Source: Scybalousia_A sp964542225
GTDB lineage: Bacteria > Bacteroidota > Bacteroidia > Bacteroidales > P3
Direction of reading: 5' to 3'
DNA: 11,205 nt
Assembly: GCA_964542225.1 (NCBI GenBank)
Contig: CAZITO010000074.1
Coordinates: 1-11,205, forward strand
The position numbers were made by a program, and so were the translations under genes. Shown piece by piece: positions 6,525 to 11,205 of this stretch; the stretch's first letter is position 1, and every line of letters begins with the position of its first letter. The notes below the pieces were generated by a model. The model saw only the letters and a list, made by a program, of their open reading frames with translations, had not been told where the DNA came from and made no database searches.

Positions 6525-7769
6525 ATGAAATACATTATATATATAATATTCCTTTTGAGCGTGAGTTTCTTTTCTCACGCTCAATTGGTTTGGGAAAATA
6601 GAGCATATTCTCCTTTGATAAAAACAGTTACTTTGGAGCAACAAGGCAATCAGTTATCCGAGCCTGTGATTTATCTGAATTCAAATAAAAAACTTCTTTT
6701 GCAATTTGATGAGTTGTCGGAAGAAACTCAAAACTATGAATATACTATAACGCACTGCAATGCTGATTGGACAGAAAGTGGCTTGGATGTTATGTTGTAT
6801 TTGGAAGGTTTTGAAGTGCAACCCATAGAAAATTACAAAAACTCCTTCAATACAATACAGCGATATGTTCATTATTCTCAGATTATTCCTTCCTCCAATA
6901 TGAAAATAACCAAATCTGGTAACTATATTATAAAGGTTTTTCCTGTCGGAAAGGAGGATAATATAATTCTTACACGCCGTTTTTACTGTGTGGATGACCA
7001 AACGAATATAAAGACCGAAATAAGACAATCCTCAATAACATCCATGTTACAAACAACTCAAGAAGTCAATGTAAAAGTAGGCTCTAAGCGTGGCTCTTTT
7101 TTCTCGGAACCTGAGAAGTATATGAAAGTTATTGTGCAACAAAATGGCAGAGAAGACAATAAAAGACAATTGTATTTGAGAGGTAATAGTGGAGCAGATA
7201 TTGATTTTTCTTTTGATAAAAGCAATCAATTCCTTGGAGGCAACGAGTTTAGAAATTTTGATATTACATCATTGAGAAATAGGAGCAATTATGTAGCACG
7301 CTTGGATTTTTTTGACAACCAAAATATTGCCATACTAAGAGAGGAAAGGATAAAAAAATCTTTTGCCTACTCCACCGAAAAAGACATTAACGGCAAATAT
7401 TATATAAGAAACGAATATCAAGAGGATAGAAATATTTATAGTGATTATGTTTGGGTATATTTTACCTTGCCATTGCCTTATAACTTGGAGGGTAGTTATT
7501 ACGTGGTGGGTGATTTATCTGATTGGAGAATGAATGAGCAGAATAAATTTGACTTTCAGGATGGAAAATACATAGCAACCTTATATTTAAAACAAGGTTA
7601 TTATAATTATCAAATACTTTTTTTGCCCAATTTTTTGACAGAAGGCTCTACTAAGGAAGTGGAGGGCGACCACTATGAAACCCATAATATTTATAAGGTT
7701 TTTGTTTATTATCGCAATTTTTCTGATGATTACGATGAACTCATAGGCTATTCACTTGTAGAAAAATAA
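6525..7769 (+). CDS. DUF5103 / type IX secretion system plug protein
   Basis: A 414-residue exported protein of the DUF5103 family. A member in Flavobacterium johnsoniae was found as the Plug that occludes the periplasmic face of the SprA translocon pore. The signal peptide is residues 1-19 (hydrophobic run YIIYIIFLLSVSFF, cleavage near SHA|Q). Family hallmarks seen are YEYTITHCNADW at 71-82, LEGFEVQPIENYKNSFNT at 93-110, NEYQEDRNIYSDYVWVYFTL at 296-315, and GDHYETHNIYKVFVYYR at 381-397. Residues 322-366 (GSYYVVGDLSDW...DGKYIATLYLKQGYYNYQILF) resemble an E-set/CBM48-like beta sandwich. Length is normal. It follows pepP by 26 nt and precedes hddA, which has its own promoter. Odd point: codons 11-20 contain a perfect 11-bp inverted repeat. 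Other T9SS genes are not in the window. Confidence 0.9.
   Translation: MKYIIYIIFLLSVSFFSHAQLVWENRAYSPLIKTVTLEQQGNQLSEPVIYLNSNKKLLLQFDELSEETQNYEYTITHCNADWTESGLDVMLYLEGFEVQPIENYKNSFNTIQRYVHYSQIIPSSNMKITKSGNYIIKVFPVGKEDNIILTRRFYCVDDQTNIKTEIRQSSITSMLQTTQEVNVKVGSKRGSFFSEPEKYMKVIVQQNGREDNKRQLYLRGNSGADIDFSFDKSNQFLGGNEFRNFDITSLRNRSNYVARLDFFDNQNIAILREERIKKSFAYSTEKDINGKYYIRNEYQEDRNIYSDYVWVYFTLPLPYNLEGSYYVVGDLSDWRMNEQNKFDFQDGKYIATLYLKQGYYNYQILFLPNFLTEGSTKEVEGDHYETHNIYKVFVYYRNFSDDYDELIGYSLVEK
6555..6584 (+). repeat. Perfect 11-bp hairpin inside the plug signal-peptide codons
   Basis: TTGAGCGTGAG (6555-6565) and CTCACGCTCAA (6574-6584) are exact reverse complements around an 8-nt pyrimidine loop TTTCTTTT. 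The stem begins 30 nt after the A of the start codon and has six G-C pairs, which stands out in such AT-rich DNA. No U-run follows, so it is not a standard terminator. It could slow ribosomes or RNA polymerase early in the gene, or be coincidental with the codons for LSVSFFSHAQ. Confidence 0.7.
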
Positions 7770-7782
7770 AAATATAGTTTTC

Positions 7783-7816
7783 TTTGTAAAGTTTAAATTT
7801 TTCTGTTTAACTTTGC
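7783..7816 (+). promoter_or_regulatory. hddA promoter
   Basis: TTTG (7783-7786), a 21-nt spacer, then TAACTTTGC (7808-7816): both elements match the Bacteroidota consensus exactly. Predicted initiation near 7823 gives a leader of about a dozen bases before ATG 7836. This separates hddA-hddC from the plug gene upstream. Confidence 0.75.
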
Positions 7817-7835
7817 ATAAAGAACAATCATTTTT

Positions 7836-8876
7836 ATGATACAAAGAAAAATAATTAGGAGTAAAGCACCATTACGTTTGGGACTTGCTGGAGGTGGAAC
7901 CGATGTATCGCCTTATAGTGATTTATACGGAGGCTTGGTTTTGAATGCGACTATAAATCTTTATGCACACTGTTATATAGAAAAAACAAATAACGACAAA
8001 ATAGAAATATATGCCGCCGATATAAATCAGAGAGAAACACTGCCCGTACAAAAAGAATTGCCAATAAATGGTTCATTGTCTTTGGGTAAAGGTGTGTACA
8101 ACAGAATTATAAAGGATTTTAATTTACCGCCCTTTTCTTTTAAAATGACAACCTATTCCGATGCTCCGGCAGGCTCGGGGTTGGGTTCTTCTTCCACTAT
8201 GGTGGTTTGTATTTTAAAGGCTTTTATTGAAATGTTTTCCTTGCCTTTAGGCGATTATGAAACTGCTCGTTTGGCTTATGAAATAGAGCGTTTGGATTTA
8301 TCGCTTGCGGGTGGCAAACAAGACCAATATGCAGCAACTTTTGGAGGTTTTAATCTTATGGAATTTAGACCAAACGACTTGGTTATAGTCAATCCTTTAA
8401 AGATAAAACGTTGGATAAAAGACGAATTAGAAGCCTCCATGCTTATATATTACACAGGTGCTTCTCGCTCTTCCGCCCAAATTATAGACGAGCAAAAAAA
8501 CAATACTAAGCAAGGCAATGCTCAGACGTTAGATTCTCTGCACAAAATAAAACAAAGTGCAGAGGATATGAAACAAACTCTTTTATCGGGTGATATACGG
8601 GGCTTTGCACAAATCATAAAAAAAGGATGGGAGGACAAAAAACGTTTGGCAAAAAGTATATCCAATAATAAAATAGACAATATTGTGGATGCAGCCTATA
8701 ACAATGGTGCTTTGGCTGCCAAGGTATCCGGTGCTGGTGGAGGAGGTTTTATAACCTTTGTTACCCAACCGGAGAACAAATATAATCTTATGCAAGTTTT
8801 GGATAAAATGGATGGCAGATGTATTCCTTTCCAATTCACAGAGGACGGGCCGCATGGCTGGATAATTGATAAATAA
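7836..8876 (+). CDS. hddA: D-glycero-alpha-D-manno-heptose 7-phosphate kinase
   Basis: A GHMP-superfamily sugar kinase of 346 residues. HddA phosphorylates D-glycero-alpha-D-manno-heptose 7-phosphate at C1 with ATP, on the path to GDP-heptose for surface polysaccharides or S-layer glycans. Visible motifs are the N-terminal KAPLRLGLAGGGTD at 10-23, the ATP-binding DAPAGSGLGSSST at 109-121, a probable catalytic aspartate D163 in GGKQDQY, and the C-terminal KVSGAGGGGF at 296-305. The RLGLAGGGTD and DGPHGW wording is characteristic of HddA rather than galactokinase or mevalonate kinase; other sugar 1-kinases of the same subgroup remain possible. It has its own promoter and is followed by hddC after 15 nt, which supports the assignment. 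The usual partners gmhA (isomerase) and gmhB (phosphatase) are absent here. Confidence 0.9.
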   Translation: MIQRKIIRSKAPLRLGLAGGGTDVSPYSDLYGGLVLNATINLYAHCYIEKTNNDKIEIYAADINQRETLPVQKELPINGSLSLGKGVYNRIIKDFNLPPFSFKMTTYSDAPAGSGLGSSSTMVVCILKAFIEMFSLPLGDYETARLAYEIERLDLSLAGGKQDQYAATFGGFNLMEFRPNDLVIVNPLKIKRWIKDELEASMLIYYTGASRSSAQIIDEQKNNTKQGNAQTLDSLHKIKQSAEDMKQTLLSGDIRGFAQIIKKGWEDKKRLAKSISNNKIDNIVDAAYNNGALAAKVSGAGGGGFITFVTQPENKYNLMQVLDKMDGRCIPFQFTEDGPHGWIIDK

Positions 8877-8891
8877 TAATTTCTTTATTCT

Positions 8892-9587
8892 ATGGAAGCG
8901 ATAATATTGGCAGGAGGTTTGGGAACCCGTTTGCGTTCAGAGGTAAGCGATAGACCCAAATGTATGGCAGAGATAAACGGAAGACCTTTTTTGTATTATT
9001 GGTTAAGATATATGGAAAGGTACAAGATGGAGAAAGTAACGCTTTCTCTTGGTTATATGGCTGAGAGTGTTGTTGATTGGTTAAAAAAAAACAGAGAATT
9101 ATTTTCTTTTCCTATAGACTATATTATAGAAAAAGAACCACTTGGCACGGGTGGAGCAATGCGTCTTGCTTTGAATAAAACCTCTCAAAAGGAGGTTCTT
9201 GTATTAAACGGAGATTCTATTTTTTTGATAGACTTTGACAATTTTTATGATAAATATAAAATAACCGATGCTTCTATTATTGTGGCTTTAAAAGAAATGA
9301 AAAATTTTGATAGGTATGGCAATGTTGTAATTGACCAAAATGGAAGAATAATAAACTTTGAAGAAAAAAAAAATTGTAAACATGGGCTTATAAATTGCGG
9401 AGTGTATATTATAAACAAAGAAAAATTAGACCTTGCTACCCTGCCTGATAAGTTTTCTTTTGAAAAAGAGATTTTGCAAAAACGTAAAGATATTTTTGGT
9501 TTTAAATACGAAGGTTATTTCATTGATATAGGTATTCCTGAAGATTATCATAAAGCACAGAGAGATTTTGCAACAGGGCTTATATAA
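8892..9587 (+). CDS. hddC: Heptose 1-phosphate guanylyltransferase-like nucleotidyltransferase
   Basis: A 231-residue sugar-phosphate nucleotidyltransferase, expected to join GTP and D-glycero-alpha-D-manno-heptose 1-phosphate into GDP-heptose in the cytoplasm. The nucleotide-binding signature GGLGTRLR (8-15) and the conserved lysine in RPKCMAEINGRP (K23) are present, followed by EPLGTGGAM (82-90), LNGDS (105-109, with metal-binding D108), INCGVYII (167-174) and FIDIGIPEDYHKAQ near the end. These fit HddC; mannose-1-phosphate guanylyltransferase and related enzymes share the fold, so the sugar is inferred mainly from hddA 15 nt upstream. It is a single domain with no fused phosphatase. The MATE gene converges on it, with only 17 nt between the two stop codons and no visible terminator. 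Confidence 0.86.
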   Translation: MEAIILAGGLGTRLRSEVSDRPKCMAEINGRPFLYYWLRYMERYKMEKVTLSLGYMAESVVDWLKKNRELFSFPIDYIIEKEPLGTGGAMRLALNKTSQKEVLVLNGDSIFLIDFDNFYDKYKITDASIIVALKEMKNFDRYGNVVIDQNGRIINFEEKKNCKHGLINCGVYIINKEKLDLATLPDKFSFEKEILQKRKDIFGFKYEGYFIDIGIPEDYHKAQRDFATGLI

Positions 9588-9604
9588 ACAAATAATTTTA
9601 AGGC

Positions 9605-10942
9605 TTAATATGTTTTTAATACTTTTGAAAAGTCTATCTTAAAATATCTGAAATAAAGTACATATATAATTACAGCCAATAACCATGCAAATGGTGCTCC
9701 AATCCATATACCTAACAAACCATACTTTTGAGATAACCACCATGATAAAGGAATTCTAACCAACAAAAGAGTTACAAAACTGATAACAAAAGTAGTTAAA
9801 GCATATCCTACTCCTCTATAATATGAGGTAAACATCATCATTACTCCAAACAGTATCCAAAACAAAGCATCAATCACAAGGTATTCGCCTCCGAATTCTA
9901 TGACACTGTTTTTGGAGGTAAAAAGTTGTATAAGTTCTTTGTCCCAAAAGAAGAATATCAAAAAAATGAATATTGAAATTGTAATCATAATTTTTATAGA
10001 AGCGAAGAGACCTTTTTTTGCTCTTGTTATGTGTTTTGCCCCTATGTTTGTACCCACAAAAGAGGTTAAAGCCTGACCTATGTTAAGAACAAGAATCAAA
10101 GCGATACTTTCCACTCTTACCGCTGCCGAATAGCCTGCTACAGCATCGGTGCCAAATGAAGTTACCAAAGAAAGAATAAGTATTTGAGTTAAGGAAACTA
10201 TACTTTGTTGCAAACCTGTCGGAATTCCTAAATCTACTATTTTTTTTAGATACAGTTTATTGAAATATAAGTGTTTTAAAGAAGGCAAATGAACAAATTC
10301 GTGTTTCTTTTTCAAAAAGATAAACAAACAGGCAAAAGCCATAAATTGAGAAATAAAAGAAGCCCAGCCCGAAGCCTCTATACCCCAATGCATCACACCA
10401 AGAAATAAATAAGAAAGAAATATATTAAGAATATTTGCAGGAATAAGAAAATATAATTGTGTTATTGAATCGCCCAATCCTCGCAATATACTTACAGCAC
10501 TATGAAAGATAACCGAAAAAAACATACCCAACATATATATTTTAAAGTAGGTTACAGCCAAAGGGTGTACCGAAGAAGAAAGGTATAGAAGAGAAAAAAT
10601 ACTATCTGCAAAGGCTATTCCCAAACAACAAATAACAACTCCCAATATGATAAAAAAGATATAAAAAGTACTTATGGCTTTGTGTATGGTTTGATAGTCT
10701 TTTGCTCCGTAATAATGAGAAATCACAACGCTACCTCCCGAGCCAATGCCAAGCACCATACTTGTAATAAAAAAAGTTACAGGATAAACGCTTCCAACAG
10801 CAGCAAGTTCATCCACACCAAGATACTTGCCTACAAAAATACTATTCACCAAAGAATACAATTGCTGAAAAAGATTACCTAAGATTATAGGTATTGAGAA
10901 TACAAAAATACTACGATATATATTGCCCTTAGTAAAATCCAT
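9605..10942 (-). CDS. MATE-family efflux transporter
   Basis: A 445-residue multidrug and toxic compound extrusion protein with the usual twelve hydrophobic segments in two six-helix halves. The N-half opens with FSIPIILGNLFQQLYSLVNSIFVGKYLG (about residues 15-42), including the conserved helix-1 proline P18. The second half opens with the matching LGIPTGLQQSIVSLTQILILSLV from about residue 238. GIGSGGSVVISHYYGAKD (about 65-82) and NIGQALTSFVGTNIGA are classic MATE phrases. It exports organic cations or other small molecules using an Na+ or H+ gradient; the substrate cannot be read from sequence. The closest subgroup by wording is the MepA/DinF-like bacterial MATE set. It is alone on its strand, starts at ATG 10942, and has a -7 element just upstream. 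Confidence 0.93.
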   Translation of the reverse strand: MDFTKGNIYRSIFVFSIPIILGNLFQQLYSLVNSIFVGKYLGVDELAAVGSVYPVTFFITSMVLGIGSGGSVVISHYYGAKDYQTIHKAISTFYIFFIILGVVICCLGIAFADSIFSLLYLSSSVHPLAVTYFKIYMLGMFFSVIFHSAVSILRGLGDSITQLYFLIPANILNIFLSYLFLGVMHWGIEASGWASFISQFMAFACLFIFLKKKHEFVHLPSLKHLYFNKLYLKKIVDLGIPTGLQQSIVSLTQILILSLVTSFGTDAVAGYSAAVRVESIALILVLNIGQALTSFVGTNIGAKHITRAKKGLFASIKIMITISIFIFLIFFFWDKELIQLFTSKNSVIEFGGEYLVIDALFWILFGVMMMFTSYYRGVGYALTTFVISFVTLLLVRIPLSWWLSQKYGLLGIWIGAPFAWLLAVIIYVLYFRYFKIDFSKVLKTY

Positions 10943-10961
10943 ATATAAAAAAAATACGTCT

Positions 10962-10970
10962 GCAAAAGTA
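10962..10970 (-). promoter_or_regulatory. -7 element for the MATE gene
   Basis: On the minus strand TACTTTTGC (10970-10962) matches TAnnTTTGC exactly and lies 20 nt before ATG 10942. No TTTG is found 19-21 nt upstream (the best is TTAT), and that position is occupied by the degenerate right-end repeat. The element is plausible but incomplete. Confidence 0.5.
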
Positions 10971-10978
10971 CAACTTTT

Positions 10979-11014
10979 TTATGAGTTATTATAAGTTGTA
11001 GTAGGTTAAGATGA
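10979..11014 (+). repeat. Right-end copy of the GTTATGA/AGGTT repeat
   Basis: TTATGAGTTATTATAAGTT (10979-10997) differs at one base from TTATGAGTTATGATAAGTT at 245-263. The following AGTTGTAGTAGGTTA... (10994-11014) matches the reverse complement of 332-352 at about 17 of 21 positions. The same repeat words thus occur at both ends of the window, more than 10 kb apart and always between genes, which suggests a dispersed intergenic repeat family rather than chance. Confidence 0.55.
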
Positions 11015-11205
11015 GTTTTTTAGACAATAAGTAATACTAATGAGTATAAGATGCGTTTTTGTATATTAAGGAGTTTGCTATAAAGGTTTATAGGTTATGT
11101 AGAGGTATATTCATAGATATTGATAAGCGGTTGTTGGGGGAAGGTTATGAATTTTTTTTAGAATATTAAGTTTTGTAAATTAAGGTATTAGGGTATTTTA
11201 TTAAA

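Larger units (their letters stand above)
10943..11205. other. Non-coding AT-rich right end with degenerate repeats
   Basis: Stop codons close all six frames quickly; the longest ATG-started + strand frames are about ten codons. Besides the MATE -7 element, ATGAGT recurs at 10981, 11011 and 11040, roughly every 30 nt, with AGGTTTATAGGTTATG (11084-11099) and AAGGTTATGAATTTT further on. I see no tRNA, terminator or attachment site. Confidence 0.55.

Noticed and set aside
9621..9633. Palindrome ACTTTTGAAAAGT near the end of the MATE gene as a terminator
   Set aside because: A one-base loop cannot form a hairpin and it lies within the coding sequence.

Overview
The window looks like a chromosomal segment from an AT-rich member of the Bacteroidota, probably Bacteroidales-like. 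Three things point there. One gene belongs to the DUF5103 / type IX secretion system (T9SS) plug family, which is confined to that phylum. The topoisomerase IV B subunit has the short, insert-free form and N-terminal wording I associate with Bacteroidota. Several genes are preceded by the phylum's own promoter element, TAnnTTTGC, with or without an upstream TTTG, and there are few Shine-Dalgarno sites.

Layout. Positions 1-409 hold no gene I can support. They contain a strong leftward promoter (154-122), a GC-rich block that can form two overlapping hairpins (5-48), and a 29-nt imperfect inverted repeat (222-250 with 332-360). Then come, on the + strand: an MgtC/SapB-family membrane protein (410-1060); a WbpE/PorR-like sugar aminotransferase (1090-2214); parE with its own promoter almost touching the start codon (2307-4166); a small exported protein with two FG-GAP-like acidic loops (4200-4880); a 226-nt AT-rich spacer; a pepP-type Xaa-Pro aminopeptidase (5107-6498); the T9SS plug-family protein (6525-7769), which carries a perfect 11-bp hairpin inside its signal-peptide codons; and hddA-hddC (7836-8876, 8892-9587) behind the clearest + strand promoter in the window. 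A MATE-family transporter lies on the opposite strand (10942-9605), converging on hddC. The last 263 nt are non-coding, AT-rich and full of degenerate GTTATGA-type repeats related to those at the left end.

How the genes relate. Several have an envelope theme. The aminotransferase belongs to the family that makes 3-amino-uronic acid sugar nucleotides, and hddA/hddC make GDP-D-glycero-alpha-D-manno-heptose. Both are surface-polysaccharide or S-layer glycan precursors. The plug protein is part of the T9SS, whose cargo in some species is anchored on an A-LPS that needs a WbpE-like (PorR) enzyme. ParE, PepP, MgtC and MATE are ordinary household or transport functions. I see no CRISPR array, transposase, phage gene, tRNA or rRNA, and no clear undescribed multi-gene system. 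The least explained signals are non-coding: the left-end inverted repeat and its relative at the right end, the alternative hairpins behind the leftward promoter, and the hairpin inside the plug gene.
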